From Candidatus Parvarchaeota archaeon (GTDB lineage: Archaea; Nanobdellota; Nanobdellia; JAFCGN01): a stretch of 41,064 nucleotides of DNA. The notes under the pieces are model-generated. The model had not been told where the DNA came from. It ran no database searches and saw nothing but the letters and a program-made list of their open reading frames with translations. Position numbers and translations under genes: made by a program. Positions 9,091-18,746 of this stretch are shown one piece after another (position 1 is the first letter of the stretch; each line of letters begins with the position of its first letter). The stretch is from positions 1 through 41,064 of the forward strand of contig JAFCEQ010000006.1 in assembly GCA_017609105.1 (NCBI GenBank), given 5' to 3'.

Positions 9091-10881
9091 TTATTTATTT
9101 CCCCAAAAAGGGTTTTTCTTTTGTTTAATCTTAAGGATTTCTCTCATTACTTCTTTTTCTTCTTCTTTTAAGAAAAATTTTAATTTCGTTTTCAATATTT
9201 CATAATCCTTCTCACTTATGTTTGAATAAAGAATCTCATTTTCATTTATGGTTTTCCCGAAAACAGCATTATCAATGCTTAAAGCAACCCTGCTTCCTTT
9301 TGTTGCTTTTTTTATGGATTTGCCGTTTTCTTGAATATTAAGCGCTTTACCTACAACAACGTTTTCTTTATTTATTAATTCATAATTTGTTTTCAAATTC
9401 CCTTCAAGCACTTCAACCCCTACAATGCATGGCTTTGATTGCCTGAAAAGAAATCCAGGCAGGATTTTGATTTTAACAGGAAGCACTGTTTTTTTTAATT
9501 CGCTTTCTTTTCTTTCTAAAATCATTTTTTCTTTCCATTCCTCATATTCTTCAAGAAGCCTGTAAATCACATTACTTTTAATAATCTTGATTTTTTCTTG
9601 AGAAGCAAATTCTTCTATTGTTTTATTTATTTTAACATTAAAAGCGAATATGACTCCAAGGAATTCGTCTTTTTCTTTGTTTGTTTTCGCGTGCATCACA
9701 TCTTTTTTATTCACGCTTCCAATATCCGCTTTGCTAACAGGAATATTCTTGTTTTTAAATAATTTTATTAAAGCTTCTAAGCTTCCAAGAGTATCTGCTT
9801 TTAAAGTAATTCCTTTATTCTCTGTTTCAAATTTTATTTTCGCAATATTCTTTTTTAATCTCTCTTCTATAATACTTAATTCTTTTTCATTTCTCGTGGC
9901 TTCAAAAGGCATTCCAGGAAGAACTTCTTCTAAATTTGGCGCTACAATCTTTATGCCCGCAGCTGCAACAATTTTTTTAACACGCTTGAACTTAGTTTTT
10001 TTCTCTCTAATTTCTTCTAAAGGAGCTGGTTTAAGCAATGCTTTTATCTTAGTTCTTATTAAACCATTTCTTCCTACAAGCACTAAGTAATCATTAACTT
10101 GAAGCACGCCATCATAAAGAATAACATCTAATGTTTTTCCAAGCCCAACACTGTTTTTTATTTCAAGAACACTTCCCTTTCCATTACCTTTAACATCAAG
10201 TTTAAGATTTTCCTCTAAATATTTTTGCGTTAATCCTGTTAAAACCATTAATAATTCTGATAATCCTTCTCCTGTTTCAGCGCTTACAGGAATTATAGCA
10301 ACTTCCTTAGTGTAATCATTAACTAAATTAAACATATTACTACTGAAACCAAGATTGCTTAAATCACCCATTATGTTATAAATCCTATTATAGAGTTCTT
10401 CTTTTGCTTTACTTGCTTGTTTTTCTAAGGATTTCAAGAAAGAAGTTTCATTAAAGGATTTCCAAAAAGGCACTAAGTCAATTTTGTTAGCAGCAATAAT
10501 GAAAGGAACTTTGAACGCTTTTAAGATTTCAATCGCTTCTTTTGTTTGAGGTTGAACGCCTGCATTAACATCAATAACAAGCACTGCAATATCAGCAATG
10601 CTGCCTCCTCTCTCCCTTAAACTTGTGAAAGCTTCATGCCCTGGAGTATCAATTGTTAGGATTCCAGGAATAGTAATCTTGTTTTTTAAGGATTCAAATA
10701 ATGAACCGCAAATTTTTTTTATTCTCTCAATAGGTATTTCACTTGCGCCAATATGCTGGGTTATGTGCTCGGCTTCATGCTTTCCAACAAAGGTTTCCCT
10801 AATCTTATCTAATAAACTTGTTTTTCCACTGTCTACATGCCCAAGCATGGTTATTATTGGAAAGCGTATCATAAAACCCAC
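9091..10881 (-). CDS. infB: translation initiation factor aIF5B (IF-2); true start may be M4
   Basis: GHVDSGKTSLLDKI, DTPGHEAFT, NKIDL GTPase motifs; archaeal IF2/eIF5B domain layout. Confidence 0.96.
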   Translation of the reverse strand: MGFMIRFPIITMLGHVDSGKTSLLDKIRETFVGKHEAEHITQHIGASEIPIERIKKICGSLFESLKNKITIPGILTIDTPGHEAFTSLRERGGSIADIAVLVIDVNAGVQPQTKEAIEILKAFKVPFIIAANKIDLVPFWKSFNETSFLKSLEKQASKAKEELYNRIYNIMGDLSNLGFSSNMFNLVNDYTKEVAIIPVSAETGEGLSELLMVLTGLTQKYLEENLKLDVKGNGKGSVLEIKNSVGLGKTLDVILYDGVLQVNDYLVLVGRNGLIRTKIKALLKPAPLEEIREKKTKFKRVKKIVAAAGIKIVAPNLEEVLPGMPFEATRNEKELSIIEERLKKNIAKIKFETENKGITLKADTLGSLEALIKLFKNKNIPVSKADIGSVNKKDVMHAKTNKEKDEFLGVIFAFNVKINKTIEEFASQEKIKIIKSNVIYRLLEEYEEWKEKMILERKESELKKTVLPVKIKILPGFLFRQSKPCIVGVEVLEGNLKTNYELINKENVVVGKALNIQENGKSIKKATKGSRVALSIDNAVFGKTINENEILYSNISEKDYEILKTKLKFFLKEEEKEVMREILKIKQKKNPFWGNK

Positions 10882-10943
10882 CTTTCATTAAGAACAATAA
10901 TAAAATTATGTGTTTAAAAAGATTAAGAAAAAAAATAATTTTT

Positions 10944-11417
10944 TTATCTTTTACCTATTACATGTTTTTCATCACTGCGTTCATATTCTTTTAATTCATC
11001 TTCCTTAAACCACAAGCGTAATTCTTTTTCAGCATCACTTTCATTAGCGCTTGCGTGCACTAAATTCCTGCCTTCAATTAATGAGTGAGCGAAATCACCT
11101 CTAATAGTTCCTGGAAGCGCTTCATCAGGACGAGTGCTTCCCACAATTTTTCGCACTACTTTAATAGCGTTTCTGCCTTCAAGTGCTATTGCAACAATAG
11201 GTCCTTCAGTAATCATTGTTAATAATTCATTAAAGAAAGGCTTGTTAACGTGTTCTGAGTAATGTTCTTTCGCGAAATCTTTATCAACCCACACCATTTT
11301 CATTCCAACAATTTTTAATCCTCTTTGCTCAAACCTTTTAATTATCTCCCCAATTAATCCTCTTTCAACACCATCAGGTTTTATTAATACTAAACTTTTT
11401 TGAATCATAATACTCAC
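10944..11417 (-). CDS. ndk: nucleoside diphosphate kinase
   Basis: LVLIKPDGVERGLIGEII...GSTRPDEALPGTIRGDFA...NLVHASANESDAEKEL. Confidence 0.96.
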   Translation of the reverse strand: MSIMIQKSLVLIKPDGVERGLIGEIIKRFEQRGLKIVGMKMVWVDKDFAKEHYSEHVNKPFFNELLTMITEGPIVAIALEGRNAIKVVRKIVGSTRPDEALPGTIRGDFAHSLIEGRNLVHASANESDAEKELRLWFKEDELKEYERSDEKHVIGKR

Positions 11418-11467
11418 CTTTTATTCAATAAAAAAAAGAATTTTTATTTATAAGTATTTATTAATTA

Positions 11468-11695
11468 TTAAGGCTCGTAAGCTTCTACTTCATAATCATT
11501 GCCAGCAATTTTTTTAACTCTTTCAACAACTTCTTTAAAATCCTCAGAATTATTAACATCAACAATTATCTCTACTTCTTCACTCGTGAATATTAATGGT
11601 TTCGCCCATTCTAATTCCTTGTTTAATTTTTTTTCAAGAGCACGCGTATTCTTATTACTTATTCTTTTTGAAAGAACAACCATTTTTTCTGCCAT
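11468..11695 (-). CDS. hypothetical 75-aa protein inside the ribosomal/NDK cluster
   Basis: Complete ORF between L24e and ndk in the same orientation. Confidence 0.7.
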   Translation of the reverse strand: MAEKMVVLSKRISNKNTRALEKKLNKELEWAKPLIFTSEEVEIIVDVNNSEDFKEVVERVKKIAGNDYEVEAYEP

Positions 11696-11746
11696 ATTAC
11701 TTACCTCAATAAATTAATAAAAAAAATGTATTTAAAAAAGTTAGGA

Positions 11747-11926
11747 TTATTTTTCCTTTATTTTCTTTTTTTTCACAACCCATTTTGTTTTATTAGGATT
11801 TCTTTTAAGCTTAAGCATGTTCTTCTCGCACTTGCTCTTACAGAAATAAAATACTTTACCGTCCTTGCGAACCACTATTTTTCCTGTTCCTTTCACAATT
11901 TCTTCACCACAAAAACTGCATTTCAT
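11747..11926 (-). CDS. rpl24e: ribosomal protein L24e, 59 aa (absent from ORF track)
   Basis: Translated by eye: [59 protein letters not shown]; two CxxC/CxxxC half-sites; 4-nt overlap with S28e stop. Confidence 0.93.
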   Translation of the reverse strand: MKCSFCGEEIVKGTGKIVVRKDGKVFYFCKSKCEKNMLKLKRNPNKTKWVVKKKKIKEK

Positions 11927-12201
11927 CTTCTCCTGCCTCCTTTAAGAGATGCTGCTTCAAGAACTGTTTCTTTAAGCATTAAAATATCTCCAATCCTAAC
12001 AGGGCCTTTCACATTCCTTCTTAAAACCTTGTTCTTATCTTCTCCTTCAAGAATTTTTACTCTAACCTGGGTTGCTTCTCCCCTAACCCCTGTTCTACCA
12101 ACTATTTCCACTACTTCTGAAGGTGTTGCTTCGCCTTCCATCTCATTTGCGAAAGCCCCTTCATCAGTTTTTAATTCTTTTTTTTGTTTTGTTTTTGCCA
12201 T
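11923..12201 (-). CDS. rps28e: ribosomal protein S28e, with N-terminal extension
   Basis: [49 protein letters not shown]. Confidence 0.95.
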   Translation of the reverse strand: MAKTKQKKELKTDEGAFANEMEGEATPSEVVEIVGRTGVRGEATQVRVKILEGEDKNKVLRRNVKGPVRIGDILMLKETVLEAASLKGGRRR

Positions 12202-12212
12202 TATTCACACCT

Positions 12213-12533
12213 TTATTTTTTGGTGCTTATTTCTTTCAATAAGTTCTTGCCTTCTCCAGCATCAATAATTGCTAAAGCACTGCAAGGAACGCTTAAACCG
12301 CAAGCTTTTCCAAGATCATTCTTGCTTCCTACATTAGCGTAAGGTATTTTTTTTTCATCGCATAATAAAGGCAAATGCATTACAATTTCTTTTGGACTTA
12401 CATCCTCTGCTATTGCAACAAAAACAGCTTTCCCTCTTTCAACAGCTTTTGTTGTTTCATTTATTCCTTTTCTTATTTTTCCTGTGCTATTAGCGATTTC
12501 AATTAATTCTAAAACTTTTTTTTCTTCAACCAT
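12213..12533 (-). CDS. rpl7ae: ribosomal protein L7Ae (K-turn binding)
   Basis: [48 protein letters not shown]. Confidence 0.97.
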   Translation of the reverse strand: MVEEKKVLELIEIANSTGKIRKGINETTKAVERGKAVFVAIAEDVSPKEIVMHLPLLCDEKKIPYANVGSKNDLGKACGLSVPCSALAIIDAGEGKNLLKEISTKK

Positions 12534-12675
12534 TTTATAATCACCTCATATCATTGGCTTTTAAATTAATCAATGAATAAATAATTGCTTAATATTCATG
12601 TATTTAAGGATTACTAAAAAAGATTTTATTAATTAAAAAATTTTTTTTCCTTAAACTATTATTCCTCAAACTTGC

Positions 12676-13350
12676 TTAAATTTCTATTATTTCACCGTGC
12701 TTGCCCACGTTCTTGATTTTTGTTTTTCCTAATTTATCTTCTAAACCCTCAAATTCATGTATGTGCCCGCAAAAAACGAAATCTGGTTTGAATTTTTTCA
12801 CAATCTTAGTTATGATTTTGTTTTCCTCCCATTCCATCATTCCAAGAGCTTTTGTTTTCCTTGTTACAGGCGAGAAGTGCGCAATAAGTATTTTGTGCTT
12901 TGAATCCTTTATTCTTTCATATGACTTGTTTAAAATATCTTCTAAGTGCTTGCTATTTATTGTTAGTGAATTATCGCTTCCAATACCAAAAAACCCTACA
13001 TCCTTAAATTTTATTGAATAACCATGAAGATTATAAACTCCAGGAGTGTATAATTGAACTAAGAAATCTGTTGTAGCAACATTTTCATGATTTCCAGGAA
13101 CAATAAGCACTTTTTTATTTATTTTTTTAAAAGGCCCTATCATCCCTTCTAATCCTTCACCAAAATATGTTATGTCTCCGCAAAGCACAACTAAATCAAC
13201 TTTTTCTTTTTTAGCTTTCTTCACTAATTTTTCAACAGCACTTACATCGCCGTGCAAATCACTTGCAACTAAAATTTTTAATTTTTTTTTCTCTTTATTA
13301 AAGGATTTTCTTTTTTTCAAAAAAAAATTCACCTCCTTGTTCAACAACAC
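12676..13350 (-). CDS. metallophosphoesterase
   Basis: ASDLHGD, LCGDITYFG, VPGNHEN, FCGHIHEFEG. Confidence 0.92.
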   Translation of the reverse strand: MLLNKEVNFFLKKRKSFNKEKKKLKILVASDLHGDVSAVEKLVKKAKKEKVDLVVLCGDITYFGEGLEGMIGPFKKINKKVLIVPGNHENVATTDFLVQLYTPGVYNLHGYSIKFKDVGFFGIGSDNSLTINSKHLEDILNKSYERIKDSKHKILIAHFSPVTRKTKALGMMEWEENKIITKIVKKFKPDFVFCGHIHEFEGLEDKLGKTKIKNVGKHGEIIEI

Positions 13351-15041
13351 TTAATGAACAAGTTTTCATTTTCTTTCTTACAAAAACCATATCTCTCAAA
13401 TTGAACTACTTCTCCAACACTAACCTTGCTAATATTAACTTCTCCAACACCACTTATTATTTTTAAAGAATTCTTATTTAATCTTTTATTAACATATAAG
13501 AATCCTGGTTCAATCACTTTTATTTTAATATTTGAGTTTGAAGGCACCCACTGAATCTTCTGCAATCCCTTGCTATGCTCTAATGATTGATTCTTGCTTA
13601 AAACAGAATTTATTGCATCCTTAGTTATGTTTAATATTTTAATATTATAAGCGTCTTTAAGCCGCACTTCTTTTCTTTCCTCAAAATATTTTAAATCATT
13701 CTTGCTTACGAAGAGTTCGTCATTAATGTTTATTATTCTCTTCTCATTTTTTTCAGGATGTAATTTTGCTATAATCTTCTGGGGTTTTAAATTGCTTACA
13801 AATAATTTTATTGGGTTTGGAACAAAAAAATACCTGTCTGCTTTTTTATCAATTATTTTTCTATTAATGTTTAATAAAACGCTTAAATCAATCTCTCCTT
13901 CTGTTTTACTGATCCCGCTTTCAATAACAAATTCTTTTATTGCTTCTCTAAGTATTCCTCTCTTTCTTAATGCTTTAATAGTAACTAATCGTGGGTCATC
14001 CCAACCACTCACGATTTTTTTTTCAATTAATTCTCTTATCTCTCTTCCTTTTGTAGTGCTTCCATTAATATTGAATCTTGCTAATTCATAAATTCTTGGT
14101 TGTTTTAATTTTAAATAATACCTGATTAATTCTTGTAATTCTTTCCGTAATTCAAACTCCTTGCTCCTATACCTATGAGTTATTTTAGCGTCTTCAATTG
14201 ATGTTGGGAAATCATAAGTAGGGTAAACCTTGTGATTCACTCCTGTTCTAGGATGTTTTTCATTAATTATTCTTGCTATTGCAGGATCTCTCATTACTGT
14301 GTTCTTGCTTCCCATATCTCCTTTAAGCCTTAATATTGCATCTCCTTCTTTAAAATCAGAGAACATTTTCTTCCATAATTCAAGATTCTTCTTAACACTA
14401 TTATTCCTGCAAGAACATTCTTTTTTATTCCACCTGTTCTCACTTATTGTTTCCTTATCACAAGTGCATACATAAGCATTTTTTTCTATTATTAGTTTTT
14501 CCATTAATTCATGATAATAATTGAAATTCTCGCTTATGCAATAAATCTTATCAGGAGGAGCAAGCCATTTAACATCTTCAATAATGCTTTCATAAAATTC
14601 TTTTTTAGCTTCTCTCGGGTTTGAATCCTCAATTCTTAGAATGAATTTTCCATCATATTTTTTGGCAAGCGCGTAATTAATCATTATTGCTTTCGCATGC
14701 CCTAAATGAAGATGCTTGCTTGGGTTAGGTGGGAAAGCAGTAATTACTCCTCCCATCACAGCACCTTCTAAATCAGGTAATTCGTACTTCTGTTTTTTCT
14801 TTTTTTCAACAAGCATTTCAGGAAATAAATCTTCTAATTCCTTTCTTTGTTCTTCAAGAGATAAAGAATTAATTCTTGAACAAGCATCCTTAACTTTTTT
14901 AATAATCTTTTTTATGTTCTTTTTTTCTTCAGGGAATTCATGAATAATTTTAGGAATCACTGCTTTTTCACTGCATTTTCCTTTAAAATCAAGAGCGTTT
15001 TTCAAACAATACTTCTTTATTGCTTCATCTAATTCTTTCAT
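13341..15041 (-). CDS. gltX: glutamyl-tRNA synthetase (archaeal type)
   Basis: FPPNPSKHLHLGHAKA (HIGH), RIEDSNP, FNINGSTTKGREI (divergent KMSKS region), GWDDPRLVTIKALRKRGI. Confidence 0.94.
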   Translation of the reverse strand: MKELDEAIKKYCLKNALDFKGKCSEKAVIPKIIHEFPEEKKNIKKIIKKVKDACSRINSLSLEEQRKELEDLFPEMLVEKKKKQKYELPDLEGAVMGGVITAFPPNPSKHLHLGHAKAIMINYALAKKYDGKFILRIEDSNPREAKKEFYESIIEDVKWLAPPDKIYCISENFNYYHELMEKLIIEKNAYVCTCDKETISENRWNKKECSCRNNSVKKNLELWKKMFSDFKEGDAILRLKGDMGSKNTVMRDPAIARIINEKHPRTGVNHKVYPTYDFPTSIEDAKITHRYRSKEFELRKELQELIRYYLKLKQPRIYELARFNINGSTTKGREIRELIEKKIVSGWDDPRLVTIKALRKRGILREAIKEFVIESGISKTEGEIDLSVLLNINRKIIDKKADRYFFVPNPIKLFVSNLKPQKIIAKLHPEKNEKRIININDELFVSKNDLKYFEERKEVRLKDAYNIKILNITKDAINSVLSKNQSLEHSKGLQKIQWVPSNSNIKIKVIEPGFLYVNKRLNKNSLKIISGVGEVNISKVSVGEVVQFERYGFCKKENENLFIKCC

Positions 15042-15105
15042 GAATATTATTAATGAAAAACCTTTCTTTTAAAGTTTAGGTTATGCTTAAATTCAGTTCA
15101 ACATT

Positions 15106-16458
15106 TTATTTTACGAGCACGATTGATTGCCCGTCTTGAAGGATATGCGATGTCTTACCTAATTCATAACCTTCTTCACTTGCTAAATTCACACCGCTCG
15201 CAAGCTTAACCATTCCTCCGTGCGTTGGTATGTAATGTTTTGGTTTAAGCAATTCAATCATCTCTCTTTGATCTTCTCTCCCAGCATGCCCGCTCACATG
15301 CACGTCAGTAATTATCCTAACTCCTTTATTCTTTAATTTCCTTTCTAACTCAGCTCTTTGCGCAATATTTATTGGAGAAGGAATTGTTTTTGAAGAAAAA
15401 ATAACAGCGTCTTTGGGTAAGAGATTTAATTCAAATTCATTTCTTGATATGCGCGTGAGCACTGCATTCGGTTCTCCTTGATTTCCTGTGCAAATAATTA
15501 AATAATCTTTTCTGTTCTTGTTTATTCTTCTCATAACCCTGTTAATGTTTTTTTCTCCTCTAACAATCATAGCTTCCTTGCTGAAATTCACAACACCTAT
15601 TTTTTCAGCAGAACGAATATAATTACTCATGCTTGTTCCTAAAATCACTGGCTTCCTGTTTATTTTTTTTGCAATGTCTAGAATTGTTTTTATTCTTTCA
15701 ATATGGCTTGCAAAAGTAGTTGTGATTAAAAGATTCTCTTTTGTATCCACTCCTGGAAGGATATCAAGAAACATTGAACGCACTGTTGACTCGCTGAAAG
15801 TCTTGCTTTCATCCTCAATTCTTGTGGAATCAGTTATGAGCGCGAGCACGCCTTTTTTTTTCAATTTTTTTAATCTTGCGTAATCAGTTCTTTTCTCAAT
15901 AATTGGGTTCTCATCAAACCGCCAATCATTCGCGTAAACAATTATGCCATCAGGCGTGTGAACAGCAATAATCACTGTTTGAATCGTGCTATGAGTTACG
16001 TGAATAAACTCAACATTAATGTTCTTGCTTACTTCATACATGTTCCCTGCTTTCATTTTAATTAAGCGAGGTAAAGCTTCTTTTCTCTCACTTGCTAATT
16101 TTTTTATTACTTCTATAGTAAAAGGAGTGGCAATAACAGGACACTTATATTTTCCTGCTAAAGCAGGTATTGCAGCGCAATGATCAAGATGCGCGTGAGT
16201 TGAAAAAATTGCTTTAACTTGTTTTCCATGATTCTTATAGAATTGCCTGTCATCAGGAACAATCTCATATTGATAAAGCGCTTCAACAGGCAAAGAAGCA
16301 GCGTTCTCTTCTCCTTCATAACTCATTATTTTTTCCATCCAAAAACCACAGTCAAGCACGATTATCTCATCATTGTATTGAACAGCAGTCATGTTTTTTC
16401 CTATTTGAGAATAACCTCCTATTGCATAAATTTTTAACATAATATTTTCACCTTTCAC
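15106..16458 (-). CDS. rnj: archaeal RNase J-type metallo-beta-lactamase ribonuclease; likely start M7 (16440)
   Basis: GGYSQIGKNMTAV, STHAHLDHCAAIPAL, VSGHAGREDQREMIELLKPKHYIPTHG. Confidence 0.93.
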   Translation of the reverse strand: MKGENIMLKIYAIGGYSQIGKNMTAVQYNDEIIVLDCGFWMEKIMSYEGEENAASLPVEALYQYEIVPDDRQFYKNHGKQVKAIFSTHAHLDHCAAIPALAGKYKCPVIATPFTIEVIKKLASERKEALPRLIKMKAGNMYEVSKNINVEFIHVTHSTIQTVIIAVHTPDGIIVYANDWRFDENPIIEKRTDYARLKKLKKKGVLALITDSTRIEDESKTFSESTVRSMFLDILPGVDTKENLLITTTFASHIERIKTILDIAKKINRKPVILGTSMSNYIRSAEKIGVVNFSKEAMIVRGEKNINRVMRRINKNRKDYLIICTGNQGEPNAVLTRISRNEFELNLLPKDAVIFSSKTIPSPINIAQRAELERKLKNKGVRIITDVHVSGHAGREDQREMIELLKPKHYIPTHGGMVKLASGVNLASEEGYELGKTSHILQDGQSIVLVK

Positions 16459-16567
16459 CTTTTTTTCATAATCTTTTTTTTAATACTTTCTAAAACAAAT
16501 ACTTTTTCAAAAAAAAACATTTATCATATTTTTTTGGTTTGAAATAATTTTTTTTAGAAACCAAACT

Positions 16568-17668
16568 TTATTTTGTTAATTTTTTTGTTAAAGTATTTTG
16601 TGATATTTGTATTAATTTTTTTTCAATATTTATTGGGAGTTTAAGAAATTCAGGATTTATAAAACCTCTTATTATTAAACTCTTAGCTTCTTTCTCGTTT
16701 AATCCTCTTGTCATTAAGTAATTAATTTCTTTTTGATTTATTTTTCCTAAGCTCGCTTCATGACTTAATTCTGCTTTATTATTTTGTGCGTCTAATTCAG
16801 GAATTGCATGAATGCTAGTGTTCTTATGCAAGATGATGCCATGGCATTCCATGTGTCCTTTGCTCTTGTTTTTTCCGTTTAACCTTCCTCTTACTATTGT
16901 TTTTGAATCCTTGCTTCCAATAACTCTTGAATTAATTTCTCCTCTTGAATTCAATCCAAGGAGTTCAATTGTTGTTCCAACATCAATATTGCTTTTTTCT
17001 TTTGCAAAAATTATGCTATTACTAATGCTTCTTGAATTCTTTCCCTTACAATAAATTATTGGGTTCATCTTAATGTCTTTAACTTTTTCTAAACAAACAT
17101 AATTATTAACAAACTCACTATTTTCTTTTAATTCAATTCTTGTTATTGGTCTCACTATTGCATCTTCTTTCCATGAATGAATCATTGTAAAATTTAGTTT
17201 AGCGTTTTTTTCTAAAAAAATCTCTGTTAATCCAATGTGTTTCACATTATTAACATAATCATGTTCTGAACACCCAGTTATTATTTTTGCTTCGCTTCCT
17301 TCTTCTGCAATAATGAGGTTATGAACTTTTTGTTCATAATTATCTGAACTTATGAGCAAGCAAGAATTAATAGGAAAACTTATTTTTGCATTTTTTTTTA
17401 TCCAAATAAAATACCCGCCGTTTAAGTTTTCATAAACTTTTTTTGTTAAATTACTCTCATTTTTTTTAATTAATTTCCAGAAATATTTTTTTATCCAAGA
17501 ATATTTTTTTAACGCTTCTCTAATATCCATGATAATTGCTTTATTCTTAAGAGCTTCATTTATTAAATTTAAAATAACTTTTTCATTTTCTAATATGTAA
17601 TTAGAGTTTTTTTCACTTATTCCAACCTTGTTTAAAGTGTTTTCTATTCTTTTATCACATTCTTGCAA
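16568..17668 (-). CDS. sufB: SufB/SufD-family Fe-S scaffold protein
   Basis: GHMECHGIILHKNTSIHAIPELDAQNNKAELSHEASLGKINQKEINYLMTRGLNEKEA. Confidence 0.93.
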   Translation of the reverse strand: MQECDKRIENTLNKVGISEKNSNYILENEKVILNLINEALKNKAIIMDIREALKKYSWIKKYFWKLIKKNESNLTKKVYENLNGGYFIWIKKNAKISFPINSCLLISSDNYEQKVHNLIIAEEGSEAKIITGCSEHDYVNNVKHIGLTEIFLEKNAKLNFTMIHSWKEDAIVRPITRIELKENSEFVNNYVCLEKVKDIKMNPIIYCKGKNSRSISNSIIFAKEKSNIDVGTTIELLGLNSRGEINSRVIGSKDSKTIVRGRLNGKNKSKGHMECHGIILHKNTSIHAIPELDAQNNKAELSHEASLGKINQKEINYLMTRGLNEKEAKSLIIRGFINPEFLKLPINIEKKLIQISQNTLTKKLTK

Positions 17669-18369
17669 TTAACACACCCTTCGTAACCCTTTTTTTTAAT
17701 ATCTTTAAGAATTTTTTTCACATTACCATGACAAATAATTCTTCCGTTAAGCATTACAAAACCTTTTCTTGCTTTTAAGTATTTTAAAATCTCTCCTTGA
17801 TGAGTGATGATTATAGCACTCGTCTTGTTTTCTTTAACGTACTCGTTTATTTTTTTTCCTAAAAATCTCATGCTTTCAACATCAACTCCTGAATCAGGTT
17901 CATCTATTAAAAGCAGTTTTGGCTTCATTAATAATAATTGAAGGATTTCAGCTCTTTTTTTTTCACCACCACTGAAATTCAAGTTCAAATCTCTTTCAAG
18001 AAAATTATTTAACTTAAATTCTTTTGCAACTTCTTGAAACTCTTTTTTTTCTGAACAAATTTTTAAGATTTCTTTTAATTTCACTCCTTTTATTTCAGGA
18101 GGGTTTTGAAAAGCAAGAGCAATTCCTTCTTTTTGAATTTCATTTGGTTTCTTATTAGTTATTTCTTTATTATTAAAAATTATTTTCCCGCTTATTTTTT
18201 TATAATTCGGAAGCCCAATAATGCTTTTTAGTAATGATGTTTTCCCGCTTCCATTAGGACCGAATAAAACAGTAATTTCATTAGGATTAATTTTTAAATT
18301 CAAATCATTTATTATTTTTTTTTCATTTACTTTAACGCTTAAATTATTAATTTTTAACAAGCTCATCAC
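17644..18369 (-). CDS. sufC: SufC Fe-S assembly ATPase
   Basis: GPNGSGKTSLLKSI Walker A, NFSGGEKKRAEILQ signature, LLLIDEPDSGVDVESM Walker B. Confidence 0.95.
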   Translation of the reverse strand: MMSLLKINNLSVKVNEKKIINDLNLKINPNEITVLFGPNGSGKTSLLKSIIGLPNYKKISGKIIFNNKEITNKKPNEIQKEGIALAFQNPPEIKGVKLKEILKICSEKKEFQEVAKEFKLNNFLERDLNLNFSGGEKKRAEILQLLLMKPKLLLIDEPDSGVDVESMRFLGKKINEYVKENKTSAIIITHQGEILKYLKARKGFVMLNGRIICHGNVKKILKDIKKKGYEGCVNCKNVIKE

Positions 18370-18700
18370 TAATTCTTAATTTAACACCTATTTTAATGTT
18401 TTCATTCATGTTTTTTGAAATAAAAATTTTTTCAGGAACTTCAATTAACCATTTTGAGTTTTCACAACACCAAGTTCTTAATTGAAAAGGCCTGCAATAA
18501 TCAATTCTTAATACTTTCTTATTTTCATCAAGCCATATAGCGTAAATTGGGAAGAAAACAAACCAAGTGTGAATGCAATTCTTATGAGATTTTAATTTAA
18601 AAATAAGGATTTTTTCTTGTTTAAAACAAAACATTAAACCTTTTATTTGTTGAAAAATGTTTTTTAATAATTTTCCCTTAATTTCAACGCTTTTCTTCAT
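18347..18700 (-). CDS. DUF192-family protein
   Basis: THWF-like region CIHTWFVFFPIYAIWLDENKKVLRIDYCRPFQLRTWCCENSKWLIEVP typical of DUF192. Confidence 0.75.
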   Translation of the reverse strand: MKKSVEIKGKLLKNIFQQIKGLMFCFKQEKILIFKLKSHKNCIHTWFVFFPIYAIWLDENKKVLRIDYCRPFQLRTWCCENSKWLIEVPEKIFISKNMNENIKIGVKLRISDELVKN

Positions 18701-18746
18701 TTATTAATTAGAACGGATTTTAATTTAAATTATTATCCTTAACTAA

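Noticed and set aside
9650-10090. Long + strand ORFs antisense to infB and other minus genes (e.g. 9650, 11726, 13702, 14716, 15629, 23235)
   Set aside because: They overlap strongly recognised genes, have low-complexity F/S/L-rich products typical of antisense AT-rich frames, and lack known motifs
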